Part shown: positions 34,060 to 42,736 of the stretch, piece by piece
Position numbering within the stretch: position 1 is the stretch's first letter
Layout of the letters: each line of letters begins with the position of its first letter
From: Paenibacillus graminis
GTDB lineage: Bacteria > Bacillota > Bacilli > Paenibacillales > Paenibacillaceae
Direction of reading: 5' to 3'
Length of the DNA: 64,000 nt
Assembly: GCF_000758705.1 (NCBI RefSeq)
Contig: NZ_CP009287.1
Coordinates: 496,001-560,000, forward strand
Translations under genes and position numbers: made by a program
The notes under the pieces: model-generated
Seen by the model: only the letters and a program-made list of their open reading frames with translations
Database searches by the model: none
What the model was told of the DNA's origin: nothing

Positions 34060-35486
34060 GACAACCGGGTTTTTTTCGTAAGCTGCATGCTTCACTCCTC
34101 TCACGTTACCTGCTGATTATTATGACAGCGATGCTGTTCATTCCCGCTGTGCTGGTGATCATTCCACTGACTCTGAACACGGCGCAGGAAGATTTGCCTA
34201 AGGAATACAGGAAATATCAAAACATTGCAGAAATGGAAGAAAAGTGGCATAAGGAAGCGGCAGGCCTGCTTGGCAGCTCCCCGGAGAGAATCAATAATCG
34301 GCTAAGGGCGTTAAGCTCCACCTACAGCCTGGCTGCGATGTTCTGGGTGGATGGGGAGGGGCGGACCCGGCTGTCGCTGGAGTCCGCTGATCCGCAGCTT
34401 TGGCAGCAGAATGAACGGCGCTCTATCCCCCCGGTATGGACCGCTGCAGAGGCGATTTCCTTTATGAAAAAAAGCATGGTGTATAATCCAAAGCCATTAA
34501 GTATTGTCGCTTTTGTGGGGGACCGTGCTGAAGCCGGGGAAGGTTTTATGGTCATGCAAATTCCCGGCGCCCTCAGAGAGCGGCATTCTTTCGACGGGAT
34601 GAGTTTAAGATTTACGCTGGTGATGTTTGTGCTTTTTACAGGCTTCATGGTTGTTTCGCTGCTGTTCTTTATCCAAATCCGCAAAAGGCTGCTGCGGCTG
34701 GAGACGGCCATGGCCTTCACCGGAGAAGACGGTGTGCCGCAATTGATTGATCCGGGCAAGCCCGATGAGATTGGCCGTCTGGAGACGGCCTTTAATACCA
34801 TGGTAACCGAGCTTGCCGCCAGCCGTACGCGTGAAGCGGAGGAAGAGGGGCTGCGCAAGCGCCTTGTCTCCGATTTGTCGCATGATCTGCGGACCCCGCT
34901 CACTGTGATCCGCAGCCATCTGCATATTCTCGGCAAGGAACAGCTGACCGTGCGGGGGCATGAATCCCTGAAACTGATGGATGAACGGATTGAAAGCCTC
35001 GGTGTCCTGATCGAAAATCTGCTGTCCTACAATCTGCTCAGCAGCGGACGGATGACTCTGAAGCCGGAGCGCAAAGATGTTCTGCGGCTGCTCAGGGAAA
35101 GTGCTGCAGCGTGGTATCCGCTGTGGGAGAAGGAAGGGTTCCAGATTGAGATTGAACTGGAGGGGGAGCCGCTGTATTGGAATGTGGATGAGAGCTGGTT
35201 CCGCCGCATTCTGGATAATCTGTTCCAGAATATAGTCCGGCACGCGCGGAGCGGACTCTTCGTGGGGGTGGCTGTGGAGGACAGGGAAGGCGAACGTGTC
35301 ATCGTCATCCGCGACCACGGCCATGGCCTGGGCAGCAGCTCCGGGTCGAAAGGTGCAGGCCTGGGCTTATCGATTGTCGATCTGCTGCTGAAGCGGATGG
35401 AGCTGGAATGGAAGGTGGACAGCACCAAGCAAGGCACCACTATAGTAATCCTAAGTTTGCCGCACGGAAATTTAAACAAAACTTAA
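34056..35486 (+). CDS. Sensor histidine kinase, HisKA type
   Basis: A 476-residue kinase with a membrane segment at 20-40, an extracellular domain of about 145 residues, a second segment at 185-207, HAMP, HisKA (LVSDLSHDLRTPLTVIRSHL, His276) and HATPase (DNLFQNIVRHA, RDHGHGL, KGAGLGLSIVDLLL). A large outside domain suggests direct sensing of an extracellular compound. Neighbouring ABC genes resemble lantibiotic immunity transporters, so a cell-wall-active peptide is a likely signal. Confidence 0.9.
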   Translation: MRQPGFFRKLHASLLSRYLLIIMTAMLFIPAVLVIIPLTLNTAQEDLPKEYRKYQNIAEMEEKWHKEAAGLLGSSPERINNRLRALSSTYSLAAMFWVDGEGRTRLSLESADPQLWQQNERRSIPPVWTAAEAISFMKKSMVYNPKPLSIVAFVGDRAEAGEGFMVMQIPGALRERHSFDGMSLRFTLVMFVLFTGFMVVSLLFFIQIRKRLLRLETAMAFTGEDGVPQLIDPGKPDEIGRLETAFNTMVTELAASRTREAEEEGLRKRLVSDLSHDLRTPLTVIRSHLHILGKEQLTVRGHESLKLMDERIESLGVLIENLLSYNLLSSGRMTLKPERKDVLRLLRESAAAWYPLWEKEGFQIEIELEGEPLYWNVDESWFRRILDNLFQNIVRHARSGLFVGVAVEDREGERVIVIRDHGHGLGSSSGSKGAGLGLSIVDLLLKRMELEWKVDSTKQGTTIVILSLPHGNLNKT

Positions 35487-35545
35487 ACTTGGCTGCCCCG
35501 TGCTTTTAACCTTGGAACGATATGCTGGTTACCGAGGTGAAGAAA

Positions 35546-36460
35546 ATGGCGCAAGCAGTGATTGAAACGACAAATTTATTGAAGGAATACCGTGGCCGGG
35601 CTGCGGTGGAGCATTTGAATCTGAATATAGGCAAAGGGGAAATCTACGGCTTCCTTGGTCCCAACGGTGCGGGCAAAACAACCACCATCCGCATGCTGCT
35701 GGGGCTGATTAAACCGACTTCGGGAAGCATTAAGATCTTCGGCCAGGATTTGAAACGGAATAAGCTGCAAATCCTGCGCAAAGTGGGTTCGCTTGTAGAA
35801 TCGCCCTCCTATTACGGGCATTTGAGCGCCTTGGATAATCTGGAGGCGATCCGCCGCATCCTGAATGTGCCAAAGTCCCGAATTGCTGAGGTGCTGGATA
35901 TTGTATCCTTAACAGGTGAAGAAAAGCGTCCGGTCAAGGGCTTTTCCCTGGGTATGAAGCAGCGGCTTGGCATCGCCGCCGCACTGCTCGGCAGCCCCGA
36001 GCTGCTGATTCTGGACGAGCCCACCAACGGACTGGACCCGTCAGGCATTCAGGAGATCCGCTCGCTGATTAAGCGGCTACCCGTAGAAGAGGGGATTACG
36101 GTCCTGGTATCCAGCCATCTCCTTAGTGAAATTGAGCAGATGGCTGGAACGGTCGGCATTATCCGTGCCGGCAGGATGGTGTATCAGGACACGATCGCCC
36201 ACCTGCAGCAGCAGGCGGCCGGAGATTTGCGTCTTGCCGTGTCAGAGCCGGAAGAAGCACTGATTCTGGCCAACCGGAGGGGCTGCGGAGGCACATTGCA
36301 GGAAGGGCGCATTACCCTGCCCCGGATGAGCGATGTCCGGGTGGCGCTATTGATCAAGGAGCTGGTCGAAAACGGCCATGCCATCTACCGCGTGGAGGAA
36401 CACAGACAATCGCTGGAGGACTTCTTCCTTCAGGTCGTCGAAGGAGGCCAATCCGTATGA
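35546..36460 (+). CDS. ABC transporter ATPase, LanF/BcrA type
   Basis: A 304-residue ATPase with Walker A GPNGAGKTT, signature region FSLGMKQRLGIAAAL (a Gly-Met variant usual in BcrA/LanF proteins), Walker B LLILDEPTNGLD and switch His (SSHLLSEIEQM). The C-terminal domain (AGDLRLAVSEPEEA) fits the group. It serves the two permeases that follow, giving the LanF-E-G order of bacteriocin immunity transporters. ATG 35546 lies six bases after GAGGTGA; ATG 35522 has no site. Confidence 0.9.
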   Translation: MAQAVIETTNLLKEYRGRAAVEHLNLNIGKGEIYGFLGPNGAGKTTTIRMLLGLIKPTSGSIKIFGQDLKRNKLQILRKVGSLVESPSYYGHLSALDNLEAIRRILNVPKSRIAEVLDIVSLTGEEKRPVKGFSLGMKQRLGIAAALLGSPELLILDEPTNGLDPSGIQEIRSLIKRLPVEEGITVLVSSHLLSEIEQMAGTVGIIRAGRMVYQDTIAHLQQQAAGDLRLAVSEPEEALILANRRGCGGTLQEGRITLPRMSDVRVALLIKELVENGHAIYRVEEHRQSLEDFFLQVVEGGQSV

Positions 36461-37173
36461 TGTGGCGTTCCCTCTCGGCGGATTGGCTGAAAATCCGCGG
36501 CAAAGGCTTATGGTTCCTGGTCTTCCTCGGCCCTGTGGGACTCCTTGCCATGCAGGGGCTGAACTTCGGCATGCGCTATGATTATCTGACAGGAGAGTAT
36601 CAATCCGACCTGTGGGGCGGACTGCTGTCTAACCTGGCCGACTTTGTGCCCGTGGCGCTGTATCTGGGAGGAACGCTGGTCTGCTCGCTGCTGGCGAATG
36701 TGGAGCATCAGATGAGCTCCTGGAAGCAGCTGCTGGCCCTGCCTATCTCCCGGACCTCCGTATTCATGGCCAAGCTGCTGATCTGTCTGCTGCTTGTCGC
36801 CGTCTCCTGCGCGCTGTTGTCTGTAGGGACGGTAGTCTTGGGGCTGCTGCTTGGTTTTGGTTCACAGCCGGTTCCCTATGCGGATGTGCTGCGGATTGGC
36901 TTTGCTTCTTATGCCGCTGCACTGCCTGTGATCGCTCTGCAGCTGTGGCTCTCCTTGTCGAGCCGCAACCAGACGCTGCCTGTATCGCTTGGCCTTACCC
37001 TGTCACTGTTGAGCCTCTTCTCGACGTTCCTGTCTGAATGGGTTCCTTTGTCCTGGCCTGCCCTCGCCTGGAGCACTTCCCGGCCTTGGCTGTTCAGCGG
37101 GGCGGGACTGCTGCTGGGTCTGCTCGTGCTGCTGCCGGGCGCTGTGCATTTTGCACGAAAGGATGTGAACTAA
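36457..37173 (+). CDS. ABC-2 permease, lantibiotic immunity LanE/LanG type
   Basis: A 238-residue membrane protein with six hydrophobic segments. The motif SSWKQLLALPISRTSVFMAKLL after segment 2, given as SSWKQLLALPISRTS and VFMAKLL, is typical of MutE/EpiE-type permeases (ABC-2_4 family). It overlaps the ATPase gene by four bases and is a paralogue of the next gene. Confidence 0.87.
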   Translation: MMWRSLSADWLKIRGKGLWFLVFLGPVGLLAMQGLNFGMRYDYLTGEYQSDLWGGLLSNLADFVPVALYLGGTLVCSLLANVEHQMSSWKQLLALPISRTSVFMAKLLICLLLVAVSCALLSVGTVVLGLLLGFGSQPVPYADVLRIGFASYAAALPVIALQLWLSLSSRNQTLPVSLGLTLSLLSLFSTFLSEWVPLSWPALAWSTSRPWLFSGAGLLLGLLVLLPGAVHFARKDVN

Positions 37174-37175
37174 TC

Positions 37176-37916
37176 ATGGGGATCTTCTGGAGAGTTCTGT
37201 CCGCAGAAAAACTCAAAATGTCCAAATCTTATATCTGGTTGCTGATTATAGGTAGCCCCGTAGTAGCTATGCTCATTGGAGCGCTTGCCAATATGGAGGA
37301 AGAAGGGCAGCCGATTACCTGGGAAGTACTGCTTAGTGTGATGTCGCTGTTTCATGCCATGTTCTTCCTGCCGGTGCTGTCAGGGGTTTTTGCTGCGCTG
37401 ATCTGCCGTGCAGAGCATGCCGACGGTGGCTGGAAGCAGCTGCTGGCCCTGCCGGTTACGCGAACTTCCGTATATCTTGCCAAATACACTATGATTATGG
37501 CGCTGCTGGCTGCTGTGCAGCTGCTGTTTTTTGCAGCGGTGCTTGGTGTGGGCGCGCTGCGTGGTGTAGATGTGCCGATCCCCTGGACGATGTTCCTTGC
37601 AAGCATCTTCGGCGGCTGGCTGGCCTGCATGCCGCTGGCTGCAATGCAGCTGGCGATATCTCAGAGCTGGAGCAGCTTCGGTGCTCCGCTCGCGCTGAAT
37701 GTGACCCTGACCATGCCGAATATGCTGATTGCCAATTCTAGCACCTATGGACCTTATTATCCCTGGCTTCAGCCTATGCTGGCCATGTCTCCTTTTGGGA
37801 AGGACCGCTTTGGAGCCTTCAATTTACCGCTGGAGAGCCTGATAACCGTTGTACTGGGCAGTTTGATTTTATTCTTAGCCGTCGGCCTGCTCTCCTTCCG
37901 GCGTAAAGCCGTCTAG
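37176..37916 (+). CDS. ABC-2 permease, lantibiotic immunity LanE/LanG type (second)
   Basis: A 246-residue paralogue of the preceding permease with the same GWKQLLALPVTRTSVYLAK motif and six membrane segments. The two permeases and the ATPase would form one exporter that removes peptide antibiotics from the membrane. ATG 37176 is two bases after the preceding stop codon; the longer open frame overlaps that gene. No lanthipeptide biosynthesis genes are present, so it is a resistance rather than a producer cluster. Confidence 0.87.
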   Translation: MGIFWRVLSAEKLKMSKSYIWLLIIGSPVVAMLIGALANMEEEGQPITWEVLLSVMSLFHAMFFLPVLSGVFAALICRAEHADGGWKQLLALPVTRTSVYLAKYTMIMALLAAVQLLFFAAVLGVGALRGVDVPIPWTMFLASIFGGWLACMPLAAMQLAISQSWSSFGAPLALNVTLTMPNMLIANSSTYGPYYPWLQPMLAMSPFGKDRFGAFNLPLESLITVVLGSLILFLAVGLLSFRRKAV

Positions 37917-37963
37917 GCCTGGCAGCGCTGCTGCTTGCGCTCTTCCCGTCCCCTGCTGTTCCA

Positions 37964-38013
37964 TGGACATCGGGTAAAGTTTTGTTATAATTAATCGTAG
38001 AAGCTTCGATTAA
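37964..38013 (+). promoter_or_regulatory. Promoter of the ArsR-type gene with inverted repeat
   Basis: TGGACA (37964-37969) and TATAAT (37986-37991) are 16 bp apart. The inverted repeat TTAATCG-N9-CGATTAA (37991-38013) starts at the -10 and could be an autoregulatory operator. It differs from the ATATGA/TCATAT operators of the efflux genes. Confidence 0.6.
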
Positions 38014-38055
38014 CCATCGGTGAAGCCGGGTGAATAGATGGAGGAGGGCGAGAGC

Positions 38056-38421
38056 ATGGAGCCAGCGGCACTTGAAGAATGCGACAATACATGCAACGGT
38101 TCGGAGCTGGAACCGGAATCTATGGCGTTGATCCTGCCTGACCGCGGGACCACGGATAAAATGGCGGAGATGTTCAAGGCTTTGGGCGATCCAACAAGAG
38201 TACGGATGATCTATGCCCTGTCGCAAAGAGAGCTGTGTGTGCATGATTTGTCATCCATCCTGGATATGGGGCAGTCGGCGGTATCCCACCAGCTCCGCTA
38301 TCTGCGCAATCTGCGGATTGTGAAACGCCGCAAGGAAGGCAAAACCGTGTATTATTCGCTGAATGATGCGCATGTGGAGCAGATTTTCCTGCAGACCCAT
38401 GAGCATATCCGGCATGAATAG
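38056..38421 (+). CDS. ArsR/SmtB-family metal sensor (CzrA/CadC-like)
   Basis: A 121-residue winged-helix repressor. The alpha-5 zinc site D-A-H-x10-H-x-x-H (in NDAHVEQIFLQTHEHIRH) matches CzrA/SmtB ligand spacing exactly. The protein also has an N-terminal C-x3-C (ECDNTCN) and ELCVHDL, the place of the CadC alpha-3N cadmium site (ELCVCDL) with the second Cys replaced by His. It could therefore bind metal at both sites. It likely represses the CDF and CadA genes nearby, which share a typical SmtB-type operator. ATG 38056 follows GGAGGAGG. Confidence 0.88.
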   Translation: MEPAALEECDNTCNGSELEPESMALILPDRGTTDKMAEMFKALGDPTRVRMIYALSQRELCVHDLSSILDMGQSAVSHQLRYLRNLRIVKRRKEGKTVYYSLNDAHVEQIFLQTHEHIRHE

Positions 38422-38429
38422 GTGAAAAA

Positions 38430-38461
38430 GACTGCCCCAATTGCTTGAGGGCAGTCATTGA
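38430..38461 (-). terminator. Intrinsic terminator, leftward
   Basis: GACTGCCC pairs with GGGCAGTC; on the minus strand TTTTTC follows. It can stop transcripts of the CDF gene before they enter the ArsR-type gene. Confidence 0.6.
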
Positions 38462-38468
38462 CAGTACA

Positions 38469-38505
38469 GGACAACCGGAGATTGGCGGTTGTCCATCTTT
38501 ATTTT
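38469..38505 (+). terminator. Intrinsic terminator of ArsR-type gene
   Basis: GGACAACCG pairs with CGGTTGTCC and is followed by ATCTTTATTTT. Confidence 0.75.
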
Positions 38506-38509
38506 AACC

Positions 38510-39496
38510 CTATACCCGCAGCTCCCCGTGTTTCACGGAAGAATTCTCGATCTGCAGTGTTGTATGCTGTATCGCAAAATGGTTCTCCACTACATTAATT
38601 GCCTTCTGGAGTATGCTATGGGGGTCAGCGTGATCCTTGATCAGCAGATGTCCGCTGAGTGCATCAAGTCCGGATGTGATGGTCCAGACATGCAGGTCAT
38701 GGACATCTTCGACCCCGTCGATGTTCAATAAGGCTTCTTTGATATCATTGGTGTTAACGGAAACCGGCGTCCCCTCCATCAGAATATGGAAAGCCTGCTT
38801 CAGAACCCCCCAGGCCCCTCTAAGGATAAGCAGCGCTACCAGAACGCTAATGATTGGATCGGCGATATACCAGGAGAACAAATTCATGATCAATCCTGCC
38901 AGCAGGGCACCAACGGAGCCGAGGGCATCACCCATGATATGCAGGTATGCGCTGCGTACGTTGATGTTCTCCTTGGTATCGCTTTTGCGCATAAGGGACC
39001 AGGCGCTGATCAGATTGGCCAAAAGTCCTACAGCCGCTATGATCATCATAGTGCCGCTTGCCACTGCCGGTGGTTCAAAAAACCGCTGCCAGGCCTCCCG
39101 GATAATAAATCCGGCAATTACAAACAGCGTAACACCGTTGAATAATGCAGCCATAATTTCGAACCGGTAGTAGCCGTAGGAATTCTTCAATGAAGGCGGT
39201 TTGACGGCAAAAATCATTGCCACAAGACTTAAGGCTAATGAAGCGGTGTCGCTCAGCATATGCCCGGAATCCGAGAGCAGAGCCAGACTGCCGGTAACTA
39301 ATCCGCCGAAGAATTCGAGAAACATAATGCCTCCGGTAATGATCAGGGCGATCAGCAGTCCTTTTTTGTTATTTGGCGCGTGGGAATGGCTGTGACCGGA
39401 ATGGCTGTGTCCGTGTCCGTCATTATGTACATGCTTCTGCTTCCCATTATGCTCGTGATGCTCGTGGGCATGCCCTTGGTGGCTGTGGTTATTCAT
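38510..39496 (-). CDS. czcD: CDF-family zinc/cadmium/cobalt exporter (CzcD-like)
   Basis: A 328-residue cation diffusion facilitator. A His-rich N-terminus (HSHQGHAHEHHEHNG and more) precedes six membrane segments with the metal-site motifs LLSDSGHMLSDTASL and HIMGDALGSVGALLAG (HxxxD in segments 2 and 5). A C-terminal ferredoxin-like domain follows (VEDVHDLHVWTI). It exports divalent metal by proton exchange. ATG 39496 follows AAAGGGG. An SmtB-type operator lies 23 bp upstream. Confidence 0.92.
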   Translation of the reverse strand: MNNHSHQGHAHEHHEHNGKQKHVHNDGHGHSHSGHSHSHAPNNKKGLLIALIITGGIMFLEFFGGLVTGSLALLSDSGHMLSDTASLALSLVAMIFAVKPPSLKNSYGYYRFEIMAALFNGVTLFVIAGFIIREAWQRFFEPPAVASGTMMIIAAVGLLANLISAWSLMRKSDTKENINVRSAYLHIMGDALGSVGALLAGLIMNLFSWYIADPIISVLVALLILRGAWGVLKQAFHILMEGTPVSVNTNDIKEALLNIDGVEDVHDLHVWTITSGLDALSGHLLIKDHADPHSILQKAINVVENHFAIQHTTLQIENSSVKHGELRV

Positions 39497-39518
39497 AAAA
39501 ATGACCCCTTTCCGCGAA

Positions 39519-39574
39519 AACATATGAATGATTGCTCATATGTTAATATTAAACGGGATGAAAGCAGATTACAA
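39519..39574 (-). promoter_or_regulatory. CDF gene promoter with SmtB-type operator
   Basis: AACATATGA-N8-TCATATGTT (39519-39544) is an inverted repeat of the ArsR/SmtB operator type. On the minus strand TAATAT (39551-39546) and TTGTAA (39574-39569), 17 bp apart, are possible -10 and -35 elements, with the operator just downstream. Confidence 0.65.
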
Positions 39575-39778
39575 GGGACAAGTTAACTGTTGGCTGTATG
39601 TTAGTATAGCTCCGCGGGGTGTTTTTGCCGTATCTCTCAATAATTATGAAGTCAAAGTCCTGCAATGTAAAAGCCTTGCGACGTAGATTATCCTTCTCCT
39701 TCTCACGGGAACGTATACTTTTACGAGTTGAAGCCGGACAAGCCGTGAGTTCATGGAACCTATTGAGGCTATGAGGGG

Positions 39779-39966
39779 ACTTAGTGGAAAAAGTAAAACT
39801 AATTTCCCGGAATTCGCGGCTTACTGGGTTTTAGTGGGAATTTGTAAACCTAATTCATGACAATTACCCCCATACGGGTTATTTCGGCTGGATTAGTGGT
39901 ACTTTTTCCATCTACCTCACATCCAAGGGCCGGCAGAGAGGAATTAGTGATCCTTTTTCCACCTAA
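39779..39966. repeat. Intergenic four-module dyad element, copy 6
   Basis: Forward modules at 39781 (TTAGTGGAAAAAGTAAAACT) and 39833 (TTAGTGGGAATTTGTAAACC), inverted modules at 39892 (TTAGTGGTACTTTTTCCATC) and 39943 (TTAGTGATCCTTTTTCCACC). Complete, 188 bp, between the divergent CDF and CadA genes. The remaining spacer to 40170 shows no gene. Confidence 0.85.
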
Positions 39967-40172
39967 CCTACGGTGTGCGAACAGGAGCTGCCTTTCGTTC
40001 ATCATAACCAAGGATGCCTCAGGAGCAATAAAAACGTGCACTGGGCGGATAGTGATGGTTCCTGCTATAGCAGGCTGCTTCCTGAGGATCATCAATAAAA
40101 CTATAGTCCAGTTAAGCGAGGCAGGGCAGCTCGTGCTTGTGAGTAAATTGGAAAACTATGCTGTTTTTCGCA

Positions 40173-40239
40173 TTGACACCTCAAGATTAAGAGGCATATA
40201 ATGTGTGTAAGTAAACATATGAACAAATACTCATATATA
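40173..40239 (+). promoter_or_regulatory. cadA promoter and SmtB-type operator
   Basis: A consensus -35 TTGACA (40173-40178) and -10 TATAAT (40197-40202) with 18-bp spacing. The operator AACATATGA-N8-TCATATATA follows at 40214-40239, near +5 to +30, and matches the one before the CDF gene. Confidence 0.8.
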
Positions 40240-40255
40240 GGTTTGAACAAGGGAG

Positions 40256-42550
40256 ATGGGTGTTTTGAATGTGGTTCAAGGTAATGTGAGACGTCAGTGG
40301 ATGCTCGAAGGACTGGACTGTGCCAATTGCGCCATGAAGATCGAAAATAAGGTCAAGAAAATCGAAGGAGTAACGTCCTGCTCGGTAAATTTCACCATGA
40401 AGATGATGACCCTGGAAACTGCGGCGGCCGATGCCGAGGCAGTGTCCGCCGAGGCCCGGCGGGCGGTGAACATTCTTGAGCCTCACGTGAAGGTAAAGGA
40501 AGTGAAGCCGGCAGGGGTGCGCAGGAACCTGCAGCCAGGCCCCGGCCCGCAACATGGTCACAGCCACGAAGCGCATGCTCACACCGATGCGCATGGTCAC
40601 AGCCACGAAGCGCATGCTCACACCGATGCGCATGGTCACAACCGCGAAGCGCATGCTCACGCCGATGCGCACGGGCACAGCCATGAACATGGGGAGGGCA
40701 ATACCCGCCGTATCCTGCTGCGCCTGGGAGCCGGAGCCATCCTTGCGGCGGCCGGAATGTTCCTGCCGGTCAGCGGAATCCTGGAGCTGCTGGTTTTCCT
40801 GGCCGCTTACCTGATTGTCGGCGGCGAGGTCGTCTGGTCTGCTGCCCGGAACATCGTCCGGGGACAGGTTTTCGACGAAAATTTCCTGATGGCACTTGCA
40901 ACGATAGGGGCCTTCGCTATTGGAGAATACCCTGAAGGCGTAGCCGTTATGTTATTCTATCAGGTTGGCGAGCTGTTCCAAGGGATGGCTGTCAACCGTT
41001 CCCGCCGCTCCATCACGGCGCTGATGGATATCCGCCCCGAGTTCGCTAATTTGAAGGAAGCCGGCAGTCTAAGACGTGTGGCGCCGGAAGAAGTAGGGAT
41101 TGGCGATCATATTGTGGTCAAACCGGGGGAAAAGGTGCCGCTGGATGGAATGATTATTGAAGGCAGCGCGATGATGGATACTTCGGCGCTGACCGGGGAA
41201 TCGGTCCCGCGTACAGCTGAACCGGGCAGCAAGGTGCTGAGCGGATTTATTAACCGCAATGGTGTGGTTACGATTGCGGTTACGCAGACCTTTGGGGAAT
41301 CGGCCGTCTCCAAAATCCTGGAGCTGGTACAGAACGCCTCCAATAATAAGGCAAAAACAGAGAATTTTATCACCAAATTTGCCAGAGGCTATACACCTGT
41401 AGTGGTTATTACCGCGCTGCTGCTGGCTGTAATCCCTCCGCTCGTGCTGAGCGGGGCCACTTTCTCGGACTGGATCTACCGGGCGCTGGTGTTTCTCGTC
41501 ATCTCCTGCCCCTGCGCGCTGGTCGTCTCCATACCGCTTGGCTTCTTCGGCGGCATTGGCGCAGCCTCCAAAAGCGGTATTCTCGTCAAAGGCAGCAACT
41601 TCCTGGAGGCCTTGAACGATGTTAAGGTGGTTGTGTTTGATAAGACAGGAACGCTCACCAAAGGCGAATTTAAGGTAACGGGGACCTACCCTTCGGAGGG
41701 CTTTAAGGAGAACGAGCTGCTCCGGACAGCCGCATATGCCGAGAGCCACTCCAGCCATCCGATTGCGGAGTCCATCCGGGCGGCTTACGGCAAAGAAATT
41801 CCCGGTGACGCTATAGCGGACTACAACGAAATATCCGGGCACGGCATTGCCGTTATGGTGGAGGGCAAGGCGGTACTGGCCGGGAACGCACGGCTGATGG
41901 CGCGTGAAGGCATTGCCAGCCGGACGCCTGAACAGAACGGAACAGTGGTCCATATCGCCATTGATAAGCAGTATGCGGGTTATCTGGTCATTGCTGATGA
42001 AGTAAAGGAGGATTCGCTTCAGGCGGTTCAGGCACTTGGACGGCTGGGCATCCACAGAACCGTAATGCTGACGGGCGATGCCTCAACGGTTGCGGAAGCC
42101 GTTGGGCAGCAGCTAGGGATTGAGGAGATTCACGCTGAACTGCTGCCACAGCACAAGGTCGAAGCTATCGAGAAGCTGGAGCGGGAGAAATCACAGCGGG
42201 AGAAGGTTATTTTTGTCGGCGACGGGATTAATGATACTCCGGTACTGGCCAGGGCGGATGTCGGCATCGCTATGGGCGGACTGGGCTCGGATGCGGCGAT
42301 TGAAGCGGCAGATATCGTCATTATGACTGACGAACCGTCAAAAATTGCCACAGCGGTCAGCATTGCCAAGCGCACGCGCACCATCGTTTGGCAGAATATT
42401 ATTTTTGCCCTGGCGGTGAAGGCCTTATTCCTGCTGCTGGGAGCTTTCGGAATTGCCACGATGTGGGAAGCCGTCTTCTCGGATGTGGGTGTGACTGTGC
42501 TTGCGGTGCTAAACAGCGTCCGGGCGCTGCAGGTTCCCAAATCTGTGTGA
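40256..42550 (+). CDS. cadA: Zn/Cd/Co-exporting P1B-type ATPase (CadA/ZntA)
   Basis: A 764-residue P-type ATPase with one HMA domain (LEGLDCANCAMKIENKV), a His-rich linker made of three 13-residue repeats (GHSHEAHAHTDAH), the membrane motif VISCPCALVVSIPLG, TGES, DKTGT and GDGINDTPVLARADVGIAMG. The CPC plus DCANC pattern is that of P1B-2 Zn/Cd/Pb exporters. It is controlled, by operator match, with the CDF gene. The start is uncertain: ATG 40256 directly follows GGGAG, so TTG 40265 at normal spacing is an alternative. Confidence 0.93.
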   Translation: MGVLNVVQGNVRRQWMLEGLDCANCAMKIENKVKKIEGVTSCSVNFTMKMMTLETAAADAEAVSAEARRAVNILEPHVKVKEVKPAGVRRNLQPGPGPQHGHSHEAHAHTDAHGHSHEAHAHTDAHGHNREAHAHADAHGHSHEHGEGNTRRILLRLGAGAILAAAGMFLPVSGILELLVFLAAYLIVGGEVVWSAARNIVRGQVFDENFLMALATIGAFAIGEYPEGVAVMLFYQVGELFQGMAVNRSRRSITALMDIRPEFANLKEAGSLRRVAPEEVGIGDHIVVKPGEKVPLDGMIIEGSAMMDTSALTGESVPRTAEPGSKVLSGFINRNGVVTIAVTQTFGESAVSKILELVQNASNNKAKTENFITKFARGYTPVVVITALLLAVIPPLVLSGATFSDWIYRALVFLVISCPCALVVSIPLGFFGGIGAASKSGILVKGSNFLEALNDVKVVVFDKTGTLTKGEFKVTGTYPSEGFKENELLRTAAYAESHSSHPIAESIRAAYGKEIPGDAIADYNEISGHGIAVMVEGKAVLAGNARLMAREGIASRTPEQNGTVVHIAIDKQYAGYLVIADEVKEDSLQAVQALGRLGIHRTVMLTGDASTVAEAVGQQLGIEEIHAELLPQHKVEAIEKLEREKSQREKVIFVGDGINDTPVLARADVGIAMGGLGSDAAIEAADIVIMTDEPSKIATAVSIAKRTRTIVWQNIIFALAVKALFLLLGAFGIATMWEAVFSDVGVTVLAVLNSVRALQVPKSV
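40553..40687 (+). repeat. 39-bp direct repeats encoding the CadA His-rich linker
   Basis: Three copies of a 39-bp unit plus a partial fourth encode alternating His residues. The first two copies are identical, so copy number may change between strains. Confidence 0.8.
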
Positions 42551-42594
42551 ACCCTGGGCAATAGTTATGGGAAGCAAATAAATAATATGAAAAA

Positions 42595-42641
42595 AATAAG
42601 CATTCGAGATCCCATAATGTGGGTCTTGAGGCTTATTTTTT
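42595..42641. terminator. Bidirectional terminator after cadA
   Basis: AATAAGC pairs with GCTTATT around an inner AGATCCC/GGGTCT stem and is flanked by A- and T-runs. Confidence 0.8.
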
Positions 42642-42736
42642 ATGCTGAAACTAATGGTCTTTGTCTGTTATTGCCGATATAACACTATAGATTTACAGCA
42701 TATGGAAGATTATTATCAGTTTTGCTGGGGGGAACT

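Noticed and set aside
39850..40201. Overlapping frames of about 80-115 residues on both strands between the CDF and cadA genes
   Set aside because: They run across a dyad element and the cadA promoter and have no recognisable domain.
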